From NCBI RefSeq assembly GCF_046271865.1, contig NZ_CP176580.1:868001-932000 (forward strand): 64,000 bases of DNA, in the 5' to 3' direction. Of the stretch, positions 1 to 9,108 are shown one piece after another; positions within the stretch are counted from its first letter, which is position 1, and every line of letters begins with the position of its first letter. The position numbers were made by a program, and so were the translations under genes. The stretch is from Nitrincola salilacus. GTDB lineage: Bacteria > Pseudomonadota > Gammaproteobacteria > Pseudomonadales > Balneatricaceae. The notes under the pieces are model-generated. The model did not search any database, was not told where the DNA came from, and saw only the letters and a list, made by a program, of their open reading frames with translations.

Positions 1-665
1 CCGGCATCCTGGGCATTCAGGTGGTACTCCATGGCACCACAACAGCCAGCTTCACGTGCCACCTGTACCTGAATTCCCAGCTGATCCAGCACGCGTGCGG
101 TGGCGGCATTGGTAATGGGTGACAGGGTCGGCTGCACACAGCCCTCCAGAATCAGCATCCGGCGCGTGTGCTGCGTCTCCGGTCGCGTGCCGGGAGGCGT
201 TATCCGTGCCGGCAGTTTGCTGCTGAGTGATTTCGGCAGCACTGGGGTCAATAATCGCCCAAACTTGACTGCGGAGTCAAATATTATTGGATTGGGAATC
301 ACCTGCTTCAGGAAAAAGCGTGTCAGCTTTTCACCAGTGGGTCGCTCGACCTTCTCTTCAATCATGGCACGGCCGATATCCAGCAAGCTGTGATACTCCA
401 CCCCTGAGGGGCAGGTGGTTTCGCAGTTGCGACAGGTCAGGCAGCGGTCCAGATGGGTCTGGGTAGCGCGTGTGACCTCCTCACCTTCGAGCATCTGCTT
501 GATCAGGTATATTCGCCCTCTGGGACTGTCCAGCTCATCGCCCAGCAGTTGATAGGTCGGGCAGGTGGCGGTGCAGAAACCACAATGAACACAGCTGCGC
601 AGTATCGCTTCCGCTTCTGCAGCGCGTGGCAGTTTTCTGGCTTCATCAGACAGATTCGTTTGCAT
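1..665 (-). CDS. glcF: Glycolate oxidase iron-sulfur subunit GlcF (3' end outside window)
   Basis: Reading leftwards from ATG at 665, the protein has two bacterial ferredoxin-type 4Fe-4S motifs, CVHCGFCTATCP near residue 25 and CLTCRNCETTCP near residue 75. A CCG-domain stretch (ILEGCVQP, then AGCCGAMEYH) lies near the left edge. GlcF passes electrons from the flavin subunits GlcD and GlcE of membrane-associated glycolate dehydrogenase to quinone. It lies 15 bp downstream of glcE in the order glcD-glcE-glcF, so it is probably co-transcribed. About 220 residues are visible of the roughly 400 usual for the family; the rest is beyond base 1. Confidence 0.95.
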   Translation of the reverse strand, partial: MQTNLSDEARKLPRAAEAEAILRSCVHCGFCTATCPTYQLLGDELDSPRGRIYLIKQMLEGEEVTRATQTHLDRCLTCRNCETTCPSGVEYHSLLDIGRAMIEEKVERPTGEKLTRFFLKQVIPNPIIFDSAVKFGRLLTPVLPKSLSSKLPARITPPGTRPETQHTRRMLILEGCVQPTLSPITNAATARVLDQLGIQVQVAREAGCCGAMEYHLNAQDA

Positions 666-680
666 CACTCAGTTCCTGAT

Positions 681-1775
681 TCAGAGAAGGGCATAGAGCC
701 GACCAAGGTTGAAAATTGCTGCTGGATCCAGCTTATGTTTGAGTTGCTGATGGTGTTTCATCAACAGCGGTGGCAGCGGCTGGAAAGGATACTCACTGTG
801 GCCGGGGGTATAGCAGGTGGCGTGACCACCCAGTGACAGTGCCAGTTGCTGAACGGCCTGCTCAGACATATCCGTTTTCAGCCAGCGCTGTGCACCCCCC
901 CAGTCGATCAGCTCATCACCTTCTGTGTTCAACAGTGTTGAGTTATTGGGTAGCGAAAGGCGCCAGAGTGGGCGGGGATCACTGAAGAATGGCAGGGTCA
1001 GTTCTCTCAGTTGTGTCCAGAAGACTGGATCCAGTTCATTGCCACCGAGTAACTCAGCGGCATCCTTGACTGATCCCGTGCCGCCTTCAAGGCGCAAGTG
1101 CAAGGCGTTGCCATCATGACAGGCCGCGGTGATCGGAAGCGGTTTCTGACCCCATTCGGACAGTTTCTGAAGAGCGGCCCCCGGATCCATCTCCAGGCTG
1201 AGATGCGCGCTGGCACGGGGTTTCGGCAGGACTTTCATCGAGGCCTCGGTGATGATGCCCAGCGTGCCATAGCTACCTACCAGCAGACGGGACAGATCAT
1301 ACCCGGCGACATTCTTCATCACCTCACCGCCAAAGCGCAGCAGCTTGCCCTGACCGGTGATCACGCGTGTGCCGAGTACTAAGTCGCGCGCCGATCCTGT
1401 CCAGGGCCGACGTGGACCCGAGAGGCCACTGGCCAGCATGCCACCTACTGTTGCCCGATCGCTGAAATGCGGCGGCTCGAATGCGAGCATCTGCCCTTGT
1501 GCATCCAGCTCCGCCTCCAGAGTGCTCAGACGTGTTCCGGCTCTGACTGTGATCACCAGCTCCGTAGGGTCGTAAGTGACGATCCCTCGATGCGGACTGA
1601 TATCCAGCTGCTCGCCGGGTACGCTGTGACCGAGAAATGATTTACTGCCGCCACCCTGAATGGCCAACGGGGTACGGCTGTGAATCGCTGCACAGACCTG
1701 CTCCAGCAGAGCGGCTTCGGTTTCCGAGGCGGCTCGTTCACCGGGGCGATTTGAAGGTTGATCTACCTGACTCAT
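681..1775 (-). CDS. glcE: Glycolate oxidase FAD-binding subunit GlcE
   Basis: This 364-residue protein is the small flavin subunit of glycolate dehydrogenase. It carries an FAD_binding_4 fold (PHRGIVTYDPTELVITVRAG, then FEPPHFSDRATVGGMLASGL, and MKNVAGYDLSRLLVGSYGTLGIIT). The longer reading frame upstream overlaps glcD by over 100 bases. I chose the ATG at 1775 because it overlaps the glcD stop by one base (TGATG), the usual sign of translational coupling. The gene sits between glcD and glcF and its length fits the family. Confidence 0.95.
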   Translation of the reverse strand: MSQVDQPSNRPGERAASETEAALLEQVCAAIHSRTPLAIQGGGSKSFLGHSVPGEQLDISPHRGIVTYDPTELVITVRAGTRLSTLEAELDAQGQMLAFEPPHFSDRATVGGMLASGLSGPRRPWTGSARDLVLGTRVITGQGKLLRFGGEVMKNVAGYDLSRLLVGSYGTLGIITEASMKVLPKPRASAHLSLEMDPGAALQKLSEWGQKPLPITAACHDGNALHLRLEGGTGSVKDAAELLGGNELDPVFWTQLRELTLPFFSDPRPLWRLSLPNNSTLLNTEGDELIDWGGAQRWLKTDMSEQAVQQLALSLGGHATCYTPGHSEYPFQPLPPLLMKHHQQLKHKLDPAAIFNLGRLYALL

Positions 1776-3274
1776 CAGAAGCGCTCCAGTTCGGGAAAGG
1801 GCAGCTCTCCATGGTGAATATGCATGGCACCAAACTCGGCACAGCGGTGCAGGGTCGGGATATTCTTGCCGGGATTTAGCAGGCACTGTGGATCAAAGGC
1901 GGCTTTCACGGCATGGAACAGTTCCAGCTCATCATCATTGAACTGGGTACACATCTGATTGATCTTTTCACGCCCGACTCCGTGCTCGCCGGTGATGGAG
2001 CCTCCTACTCGTACACACAGTTCCAGAATTTTACCACCCAGCTCTTCTGCGCGCTCCAGCTCACCCTTCTGATTGGCATCAAACAGGATCAGCGGGTGCA
2101 TATTGCCGTCACCGGCATGGAAAACGTTGGCGACCTTCAGGCCATAGGTATCCGATAGATCCGCGATGCCCTGGAGTACATTGGGCAGCTCGCGCCGGGG
2201 GATGGTGCCATCCATGCAGTAGTAGTCGGGCGACATGCGTCCGACCGCCGGGAAGGCATTTTTCCGTCCCGCCCAGAAGCGCTGGCGCTCGGCTTCATCC
2301 TTCGCGATACGGATTTCGGTTGCGCCCGATGCTTCCAGAACACGCCGGACGGTAGCGGTGTCTTCATCAACATCGGACTCAACCCCATCCAGCTCGCACA
2401 GCAGTATGGCAGCGGCCTCAACCGGATAACCGGCATGGATGAAGTCTTCGGCGGCTCGAATGGCCAAGTTGTCCATCATCTCCAGTCCACCGGGGATGAT
2501 ACCGGCCGAGATGATATCACCGACCGCTCTGCCTGCTTTGCCGATATCATCAAAACTGGCCATCAGTACGCGTGCCATCGGGGGCTTGGGTAGAAGTTTG
2601 ACGGTGACCTCTACCACGATGCCCAGCATCCCCTCCGATCCTGTAAACAGCGCCATCAGATCATAGCCTGCCGCATCCAACGCATGGCTACCGAGCGTCA
2701 TCCGCTCACCCTCGACCGTGACTATCTCGACCTGCAGAAGATTATGTACCGTCAGACCATATTTCAGGCAGTGTACGCCACCGGCATTTTCCGCGACATT
2801 GCCGCCGATGGAGCAGGCGATCTGAGAGGAGGGATCGGGTGCATAGTAAAGCTGATGAACGGAGGCTGCTTCCGAGATCGCCAGATTGCGCACTCCCGGT
2901 TGCACGCGTGCACAACGCGCCTGCGGATCTATCTCCAGAATCCGGTTGAATCTGGCCATCACCAGCAATACCCCTTTCTCCAGCGGCAGGGCGCCTCCCG
3001 ATAATCCAGTGCCGGCGCCTCTGGCGACAACAGGAACCTGACGCTGATGGCAGGTGCGCATGATCCGCTGTACCTGCTCGATACTGTCCGGCAATACTAC
3101 CAGTAGCGGCGTGGTGCGATAAGCCGACAGCCCATCGCATTCATAGGGTTTGAGATCTTCGCGCCGATGCAATATCTGAAGCTCTGGCATATCGGTGCGC
3201 AGAGCATTCAGTAGAGCTGACTTGTTTACATCCGGCAACACGCCATCTATGCGTTCATCATGGAGAATGTTCAT
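1775..3274 (-). CDS. glcD: Glycolate oxidase FAD subunit GlcD
   Basis: The catalytic flavoprotein subunit oxidises glycolate to glyoxylate. The N-terminal PCMH FAD domain shows VPVVARGAGTGLSGGALP and YAPDPSSQIACSIGGNVAEN. The FAD-oxidase C-terminal domain shows NVFHAGDGNMHP and GSITGEHGVGREK, and the protein ends HHGELPFPELERF as in E. coli GlcD. I start it at ATG 3274 (MNILHDERIDG), which gives 499 residues and aligns with the E. coli start; an ATG 21 bases upstream is less likely. It is first in glcDEF and divergent from glcC, with operator-like palindromes between them. Confidence 0.97.
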   Translation of the reverse strand: MNILHDERIDGVLPDVNKSALLNALRTDMPELQILHRREDLKPYECDGLSAYRTTPLLVVLPDSIEQVQRIMRTCHQRQVPVVARGAGTGLSGGALPLEKGVLLVMARFNRILEIDPQARCARVQPGVRNLAISEAASVHQLYYAPDPSSQIACSIGGNVAENAGGVHCLKYGLTVHNLLQVEIVTVEGERMTLGSHALDAAGYDLMALFTGSEGMLGIVVEVTVKLLPKPPMARVLMASFDDIGKAGRAVGDIISAGIIPGGLEMMDNLAIRAAEDFIHAGYPVEAAAILLCELDGVESDVDEDTATVRRVLEASGATEIRIAKDEAERQRFWAGRKNAFPAVGRMSPDYYCMDGTIPRRELPNVLQGIADLSDTYGLKVANVFHAGDGNMHPLILFDANQKGELERAEELGGKILELCVRVGGSITGEHGVGREKINQMCTQFNDDELELFHAVKAAFDPQCLLNPGKNIPTLHRCAEFGAMHIHHGELPFPELERF

Positions 3275-3377
3275 CCGAGGCTCCGCCTGAATCAAATTCA
3301 GCCGGTTTGACTGAAATTTGGGTACTGAAAACGGCTCCAGTTTGGTGTTATTCTTGTATCAGTCAATCTAAATATTA

Positions 3378-3392
3378 ACTGGTCCTACCAGT
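3378..3392. promoter_or_regulatory. Candidate GlcC operator 1 (glcD-proximal)
   Basis: The sequence ACTGGTCCTACCAGT is an inverted repeat with a 3-base centre and matches the GntR/FadR-subfamily pattern TGGTNNNACCA. It lies in the glcD-glcC intergenic region, about 105 bases upstream of the glcD start. That GlcC binds it is inference from its position and the regulator's family. Confidence 0.75.
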
Positions 3393-3484
3393 TTTTTTTA
3401 ATGTTGAATGATATTGCTCTGATATTTTTAATTAATAACATATATTTATTACTTATATTCTACTTCTGACGTTTGAATTTTAAT

Positions 3485-3497
3485 CTGGTCCTACCAG
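3485..3497. promoter_or_regulatory. Candidate GlcC operator 2 (glcC-proximal)
   Basis: The palindrome CTGGTCCTACCAG repeats the core of the site at 3378-3392. It ends 14 bases before the glcC start codon, so it covers the likely glcC leader or promoter. This suggests autoregulation; the assignment to GlcC is inferred. Confidence 0.72.
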
Positions 3498-3511
3498 TTG
3501 AGGTTTGTGTG

Positions 3512-4261
3512 ATGGAAAAAAGACACATCGCTGACGTGGTGGCAGAGCGTATCGAGCATCTGATACTGGATGGCGTGTTGAAGGTGGGGCAGCAACTGCC
3601 TTCCGAGAGAGGCCTATCGGAGAAGTTGGGATTTTCTCGCTCGGCTCTGCGCGAAGGGCTGAATGTACTGCGTGGACGAGGCATCATTGAAACGCGTCAG
3701 GGCAAGGGCTCGTTTGTTGCCAGGATGATGGGTGAAGCGCCGGCTACACCTTTGATGCATCTGTTCAGCGATCATCCACGCACGCTCTATGATCTGTTGG
3801 AGGTACGGGCGCTGCTGGAAGGGGAGTCGGCGCGACTGGCTGCGATGCGTGGGACCGAGGCGGATTTCATCATGATCACGCGGCGCTACGAGGAGATGGT
3901 TGCCGCCAACGGACGTGAAGGCGTAGAACCGAAGGAGCATGCTCATCTGGATCACGCCTTCCATCTGGCAATCTCTCAGGCGTCACATAATCCGGTGCTG
4001 GTACAGACCCTGCAGTCGCTGACCGACCTGCTGATCAGCTCGGTGTTTGCTTCGGTGAATAACCTCTATCATCGGCCAGTGCAGAAGCGCCAGATCGATC
4101 GACAGCACGCGCGCCTGTATCGTGCTGTGGTGGACCGTCTGCCGGAGCAGGCCAGGCGCGCAGCGCTGGATCATATTTCGAGTATCCGAGACAACCTGCA
4201 GGAGATTGAGGCAGAAGAGCAGCGCCTGGTGCGCGCCTCGATGAGGCTTAATGGTTGGTAG
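3512..4261 (+). CDS. glcC: GntR-family glycolate regulator GlcC
   Basis: This 249-residue transcription factor has an N-terminal GntR winged helix-turn-helix (LPSERGLSEKLGFSRSALRE, then GRGIIETRQGKGSFVA) and a C-terminal FCD effector domain. It resembles E. coli GlcC closely (TLYDLLEVRALLEGESARLA; SVFASVNNLYHRPVQKRQIDRQ). The frame is open from 3473, but ATG 3512 (MEKRHIADVVAERIE) aligns with the family start. In E. coli GlcC activates the glc operon in response to glycolate. The divergent position and flanking TGGTNNNACCA palindromes fit the same role. Confidence 0.93.
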   Translation: MEKRHIADVVAERIEHLILDGVLKVGQQLPSERGLSEKLGFSRSALREGLNVLRGRGIIETRQGKGSFVARMMGEAPATPLMHLFSDHPRTLYDLLEVRALLEGESARLAAMRGTEADFIMITRRYEEMVAANGREGVEPKEHAHLDHAFHLAISQASHNPVLVQTLQSLTDLLISSVFASVNNLYHRPVQKRQIDRQHARLYRAVVDRLPEQARRAALDHISSIRDNLQEIEAEEQRLVRASMRLNGW

Positions 4262-4294
4262 TCAGGGCTGACTCTTATTTTAATTCTGGCCCAC

Positions 4295-5206
4295 TCAGCT
4301 ATTACCTTCCCAGTAGCCCGGCTGGTTGTAGACCTCTTTCAGATAATCAATGAAAAAACGCACCTTGGCGGGCAGAAAGCGCTGCTGTGGATAGATCGCC
4401 TGAATGTCATAGGCCGGGATCGCATACTCATCCAGCAGTGTCACCAGTTCGCGGCGTTTCAGCTCCGCCTGTATCTCCCAGGTGGAACGCCAACCGATCC
4501 CCAATCCCTGCTTGACCCAATCGAACAACAGTTCACCATCGTTGCAATCCAGGTTCCCGGAGACCCTGATCGCAATCGGCTTGCCATCTCGCAGAAAGGT
4601 CCAGCCACGCTGCTGGCCACCCATCAGGTTGAAGGCCAGGCAGTTGTGTTGAGCCAGTTCCTCCAGACTTTGTGGTATTCCGTTGCGCTCCAGATAGTCG
4701 GGGGTAGCACACAGCACACGGCGATTGGGGTAGAGATTGACCGCCACATAATTGGGGTCGGTGACAGTGCCGATACGCAGCGCCATATCGTAGCCATCGC
4801 GCACCAGATCCACGACGCTGTCGGTCAGGTTGAAGGAGATCTTCAGCTCGGGAAAGCGCTTCTGAAACGCGGGGCCATGAGGTGCCACATGCTTGCGCCC
4901 AAAGGCGGCAGGAGCCGATACCACCAGATGGCCGCGAACGGTATTGCGATCCGCGGTGATGCTGGATTCGATCTTGTCGAACTCCTTGAGCAGAGCCGTG
5001 GCTCCCTCCAGAAACTGCTCGCCGAGATCAGTCAGCTTAAGGCCGCGGGTGGAGCGATGCATCAGCTTGACACCTAAGCGCTTCTCGAGCGCATCGAGGC
5101 GTCGACCCATGATCACCGGCGTGACACCTTCGATCAATGCTGCAGCGGCAAAGCTGCCATGCTCGGCCACCAGCGCAAAACTTCGGATTTCAGTGTGACG
5201 ATCCAT
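4295..5206 (-). CDS. LysR-family transcriptional regulator, divergent from gcl
   Basis: This 303-residue protein has a LysR N-terminal helix-turn-helix (EHGSFAAAALIEGVTPVIMGRRLDALEKRLGVKLMHRSTRGL) and a LysR substrate-binding domain (VSAPAAFGRKHVAP, RVLCATPDYLERNG). It is divergent from the glyoxylate carboligase operon with 184 bases between them. LysR proteins usually control the neighbouring divergent gene, so a role in glyoxylate or glycerate metabolism is likely. This is an inference; enterobacterial gcl is instead controlled by the IclR-type AllR. Confidence 0.85.
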   Translation of the reverse strand: MDRHTEIRSFALVAEHGSFAAAALIEGVTPVIMGRRLDALEKRLGVKLMHRSTRGLKLTDLGEQFLEGATALLKEFDKIESSITADRNTVRGHLVVSAPAAFGRKHVAPHGPAFQKRFPELKISFNLTDSVVDLVRDGYDMALRIGTVTDPNYVAVNLYPNRRVLCATPDYLERNGIPQSLEELAQHNCLAFNLMGGQQRGWTFLRDGKPIAIRVSGNLDCNDGELLFDWVKQGLGIGWRSTWEIQAELKRRELVTLLDEYAIPAYDIQAIYPQQRFLPAKVRFFIDYLKEVYNQPGYWEGNS

Positions 5207-5328
5207 TCAATACTCCAGCTTGTTTGATATAACCAGCTATTAGATACAAAAAGTATCGACAGAAGTAAAAAAACTGCTATTCACCGCAGAATATTCGATC
5301 TATATGCTGGATTCAATCAGTAAAAAGA

Positions 5329-5375
5329 TTGAATGACTTGAATGAATGATCCGGTTGAATGACCCGATTGAATGA
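5329..5375 (+). repeat. Four direct copies of TTGAATGA upstream of gcl
   Basis: The octamer TTGAATGA starts at 5329, 5338, 5355 and 5368, just before the gcl ribosome-binding site. The spacing is irregular (9, 17 and 13 bases). It could be a slippage product, a regulator-binding cluster or a leader-mRNA element; nothing here decides. Confidence 0.7.
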
Positions 5376-5390
5376 ACAAGAGGTGATACC

Positions 5391-7187
5391 ATGGCTCGTA
5401 TGCGTGCTGTTGATGCTGCGGTTGCAGTAATGAGAAAAGAGGGAGTTACGACGGCGTTCGGCGTTCCCGGTGCCGCTATCAACCCACTTTACTCAGCATT
5501 GAGAAAAGATGGCTCCATCCAGCACATACTCGGCCGTCACGTCGAGGGTGCTTCCCACATGGCAGAGGGCTATACCCGTGCCAAGGCCGGTAATATCGGT
5601 ATCTGCATCGGTACCTCCGGTCCTGCCGGAACGGATATGATCACCGGCCTTTATGCAGCATCGGCTGATTCCATTCCGATTCTGTGCATCACCGGACAGG
5701 CGCCGCGTGCACGTCTGTATAAAGAAGACTTTCAGGCGGTTGATATTGAGTCGATCGCCAAGCCGGTCACCAAATGGGCGGTAACTGTTCGTGAACCGGC
5801 GCTGGTGCCGCGTGCCTTTCAGCATGCCTTCCACCTGATGCGCTCCGGCCGTCCCGGTCCGGTACTGATCGATCTGCCGATCGATGTTCAGATGGCCGAG
5901 ATCGAATTTGATATCGACACCTACGAGCCACTGGTGCCCTACAAGCCTGCAGCCACTCTGGCTCAGGTCGAGAAAGCGCTGAGCATGATGAATGAATCCG
6001 AGCGCCCGATTCTGGTATCCGGTGGCGGTGTCATCAATGCCGATGCCTCGGATCTGCTGGTGCGTTTTGCCGAGATCATAGGTGTTCCGGTTATCCCGAC
6101 TCTGATGGGCTGGGGTACGATTCCGGATGATCATCCGCTGATGGCGGGCATGGCAGGGCTTCAGACCAGTCATCGTTATGGCAACGCTACGGTGCTCGAA
6201 TCGGACTTCGTGTTCGGTATCGGTAACCGCTGGGCCAACCGCCATACCGGTACGGTTGAAACCTACACTGAAGGTCGTACCTTCGTGCATGTCGATATCG
6301 AGCCGACTCAGATAGGGCGCGTGTTCAACCCGGATCTGGGGATCGTGTCGGATGCCGGTGCCGCCTTGAAACTGCTGGTTGAAGTGGCCGAGCAGTGGAA
6401 AGCCGAAGGGCGCATGAAGGATCGCAGCGAGTGGGTTGCGGCCTGTCAGGAGCGCAAGCGCACGATGCTGCGCAAGACCAACTTCGAAGAGGTACCGATG
6501 AAGCCGCAGCGCGTTTATCAGTGCCTGAACAATGCCATGGATCGCGATACCTGCTATGTCAGTGCGATAGGTCTGTCACAGATTGCTGCCGCGCAGTTCC
6601 TGCATGTGTTCGAGCCGCGCAACTGGATCAACTGCGGTCAGGCGGGCCCACTGGGCTGGACCGTACCGGCTGCACTGGGTGTTCGTGCTGCTGATCCTGA
6701 TCGTAACATCGTTGCGATCTCCGGTGACTACGACTTCCAGTTCCTGATCGAGGAGTTGGCGGTAGGGGCGCAGTTCAAACTGCCTTACCTGCACATCCTG
6801 GTGAACAACTCCTATCTGGGATTGATTCGCCAAAGTCAGCGCGGCTTTGATATGGATTACTGTGTTCAGCTGGCCTTTGACAATATCAATGTTCATCCGG
6901 ATGACACCTCAGCGGTGCATCACTATGGTGTCGATCATGTCACGGTTGTAGAGGGGCTGGGTTGCAAGGCGATCCGTGTATTCCGCCCAGAAGAGATGGC
7001 ACCGGCGATTGCCAAAGCGCAAGAGCTGATGAAGACGCACCGGGTACCGGTTGTGATAGAAGTTATACTGGAACGCGTTACCAATATAGCCATGGGTACC
7101 GAGCTGGAAGGGATCAACGAGTTTGAACCTCTGGCGCTGAGTATCGACGATGCACCGAGCGCACTGGCTGCTCGGCAAACGGCATAA
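5391..7187 (+). CDS. gcl: Glyoxylate carboligase (tartronate-semialdehyde synthase)
   Basis: This thiamine diphosphate enzyme joins two glyoxylates to give tartronate semialdehyde and CO2. Its 598 residues match the family (E. coli about 593). The N-terminal segment reads GRHVEGASHMAEGYTRA; valine in place of the usual ThDP-family catalytic glutamate is characteristic of Gcl. The cofactor-binding region (SGDYDFQFLIEELAVGAQF, then NNSYLGLIRQSQ) is near residues 445-490. AGAGGTG precedes the ATG. It heads gcl-hyi-glxR-pyk-glycerate kinase, which uses the glyoxylate made by GlcDEF. Confidence 0.97.
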   Translation: MARMRAVDAAVAVMRKEGVTTAFGVPGAAINPLYSALRKDGSIQHILGRHVEGASHMAEGYTRAKAGNIGICIGTSGPAGTDMITGLYAASADSIPILCITGQAPRARLYKEDFQAVDIESIAKPVTKWAVTVREPALVPRAFQHAFHLMRSGRPGPVLIDLPIDVQMAEIEFDIDTYEPLVPYKPAATLAQVEKALSMMNESERPILVSGGGVINADASDLLVRFAEIIGVPVIPTLMGWGTIPDDHPLMAGMAGLQTSHRYGNATVLESDFVFGIGNRWANRHTGTVETYTEGRTFVHVDIEPTQIGRVFNPDLGIVSDAGAALKLLVEVAEQWKAEGRMKDRSEWVAACQERKRTMLRKTNFEEVPMKPQRVYQCLNNAMDRDTCYVSAIGLSQIAAAQFLHVFEPRNWINCGQAGPLGWTVPAALGVRAADPDRNIVAISGDYDFQFLIEELAVGAQFKLPYLHILVNNSYLGLIRQSQRGFDMDYCVQLAFDNINVHPDDTSAVHHYGVDHVTVVEGLGCKAIRVFRPEEMAPAIAKAQELMKTHRVPVVIEVILERVTNIAMGTELEGINEFEPLALSIDDAPSALAARQTA

Positions 7188-7202
7188 CAGAACAGGAGAG
7201 AG

Positions 7203-7985
7203 ATGATGCTTAAATTTGCCGCAAATCTGACCATGCTGTTTAACGAAGTGGAGTTTACCGATCGCTTCGCGGCAGCTGCCAAAGCGGGATTCAAGGGGGT
7301 GGAGTATCTCTTCCCCTACGACTGGTCGTCTCAGCAACTGGCTGACCTGCTGGCTGAAAACGACCTGCAGCAGGTGTTGCATAATCTGCCGGCAGGAAAC
7401 TGGGCGGGTGGCGAGCGAGGCATCGCCTGCCATCCGGATCGTGTGTCTGAGTTTCGTGACGGCGTTGGCAAGGCGATAGAGTATGCCAAAACCCTGGGCT
7501 GCCCACAGGTGAACTGCCTGGCGGGTATCGCCCCGCAGAATGTCAGAGCTGAGACACTGCAGGAGACCTTTGTCGAGAACTTGCGTTTCGCGGCTGCGGC
7601 GCTTGCTGCCGAGAATATCCGTCTGCTGATCGAACCGATCAACACCTTTGATATTCCAGGCTTCTATCTGAACCGCACGGCTCAGGCATCCGACATCATT
7701 GATCAGGTGGGCAGCAGCAACCTGTTCATTCAGTACGACATCTACCATGCTCAGCGCATGGAGGGTGAGCTGATCAATACGATGCAGAAATACTGGGATC
7801 GTATCGCGCATCTGCAGCTGGCGGATAATCCTGGCCGGAATGAACCGGGCACAGGTGAAATCAACTACCGCTTCCTGTTCGAAGCGCTGAGACAGAAGCA
7901 GTACGACGGCTGGATCGGCTGCGAGTACAAGCCTGCCGGTGTCACTGAGGCGGGGCTTGGCTGGATCAAAGCGCTCAATAGCTGA
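7203..7985 (+). CDS. hyi: Hydroxypyruvate isomerase
   Basis: This 260-residue TIM-barrel protein of the xylose isomerase-like family interconverts hydroxypyruvate and tartronate semialdehyde. Family signatures are LHNLPAGNWAGGERGIAC, LIEPINTFDIPGF, QYDIYHAQRMEGEL and GEINYRFLF, with metal-binding Glu, Asp and His in these segments. It begins 15 bases after gcl behind AGGAGAG. Two ATG codons lie in tandem (7203 and 7206); the second gives the usual N-terminus MLKFAANL. Confidence 0.95.
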   Translation: MMLKFAANLTMLFNEVEFTDRFAAAAKAGFKGVEYLFPYDWSSQQLADLLAENDLQQVLHNLPAGNWAGGERGIACHPDRVSEFRDGVGKAIEYAKTLGCPQVNCLAGIAPQNVRAETLQETFVENLRFAAAALAAENIRLLIEPINTFDIPGFYLNRTAQASDIIDQVGSSNLFIQYDIYHAQRMEGELINTMQKYWDRIAHLQLADNPGRNEPGTGEINYRFLFEALRQKQYDGWIGCEYKPAGVTEAGLGWIKALNS

Positions 7986-8070
7986 GCACGCTGCTCTTGA
8001 TTTCAAAACAGCATCAACTTCAAGACAACTGTCGTTTTGAAGAAAAGAATTAATGTGTGAGGAACTGAAC

Positions 8071-8964
8071 ATGGCTGCAATTGGATTTATCGGACTGGGT
8101 ATCATGGGTACCCCTATGGCACATCACCTGATCAACGGTGGACATCAACTGGCTGCCTATACGTTGGGCAGCGTGCCTGAGTCACTGGTCGAAGCGGGTG
8201 CGACTGCCTGCAGCAGTGCGGCTGAGGTGGCACAGAAATCCGACATCATCATTCTGATGGTACCAGACACCCCGGATGTGGAAGCTGCGCTGTTCGGTGA
8301 CAAGGGCGTAGCCGAAGGGCTCTCCTCAGGCAAGATCGTGGTGGATATGAGCTCCATCAGTCCGGTCGCCACCAAAGAGTTTGCCAGCCGCATCAACAAG
8401 CTGGACTGTGAATACCTGGATGCCCCGGTATCAGGCGGTGATGTTGGCGCGAAGGCGGCAACCCTGTCTATCATGGTAGGTGGCAGACCGGAAATCTTCG
8501 AGAAGGTGAAGCCGATCTTCGAACTGATGGGCAAGAACATCACCCTGGTTGGTGGTAATGGCGACGGTCAGACCTGCAAGGTGGCTAACCAGATCATCGT
8601 GGCACTGACGATCGAAGCGGTCGGTGAAGCACTGGTGTTTGCATCCAAGGCGGGTGCTGATCCTGCCCGTGTACGTGAGGCGCTGATGGGTGGCTTTGCC
8701 TCCTCACGCATTCTTGAAGTGCATGGCGAGCGTATGGTGAAGCGCAACTTCAACCCGGGCTTCCGTATCTCGCTGCACCAGAAGGACCTGAACCTGGCAC
8801 TGAATGCTGCACGTCAACTGGGCGTGTCACTGCCCAACACCGCTACGGCACAGTCCCTGTTCAATGCTTGTGAAGCACAGGGCGGCGCCAACTGGGATCA
8901 CTCCGGTATGGTCAAAGCGCTGGAGCTGATGGCAAACCATGCCGTGGCACCCGACGCCAACTGA
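8071..8964 (+). CDS. glxR: 2-hydroxy-3-oxopropionate (tartronate semialdehyde) reductase
   Basis: This enzyme reduces tartronate semialdehyde to D-glycerate with NAD(P)H. It is a 297-residue beta-hydroxyacid dehydrogenase with the dinucleotide motif IGFIGLGIMGTPMA at the N-terminus, the substrate loop DAPVSGGDVGA near residue 120, and the catalytic lysine region CKVANQIIV near 170. The ATG at 8071 follows TGAGGAAC. An in-frame ATG 18 bases upstream would add only MCEELN. It is third in the glyoxylate-to-glycerate operon. Confidence 0.95.
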   Translation: MAAIGFIGLGIMGTPMAHHLINGGHQLAAYTLGSVPESLVEAGATACSSAAEVAQKSDIIILMVPDTPDVEAALFGDKGVAEGLSSGKIVVDMSSISPVATKEFASRINKLDCEYLDAPVSGGDVGAKAATLSIMVGGRPEIFEKVKPIFELMGKNITLVGGNGDGQTCKVANQIIVALTIEAVGEALVFASKAGADPARVREALMGGFASSRILEVHGERMVKRNFNPGFRISLHQKDLNLALNAARQLGVSLPNTATAQSLFNACEAQGGANWDHSGMVKALELMANHAVAPDAN

Positions 8965-9108
8965 TCAGCACTCTGAAGTGTTTGGTTAAGCTGTACACGA
9001 ACTCCTTGTTTGAGGAGCTCAGGAGGCCCGGTCAGGTCGGGCCTCAGATACTGTGAGGCGGTTGATGCCTCACTCACCATTTTTCGTCTCTCTGTGGAGC
9101 CTGAAATC

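Noticed and set aside
681..1886. A longer GlcE of 401 residues
   Set aside because: The extra 37 residues overlap the conserved end of glcD in another frame. The ATG at 1775 overlapping the glcD stop is a far better start.
5493..6290. Long leftward frame opposite gcl (265 residues)
   Set aside because: It lies wholly inside the well-conserved gcl gene on the other strand and shows no domain; it is a shadow. The same applies to the frame at 6909-8105 opposite gcl and hyi.
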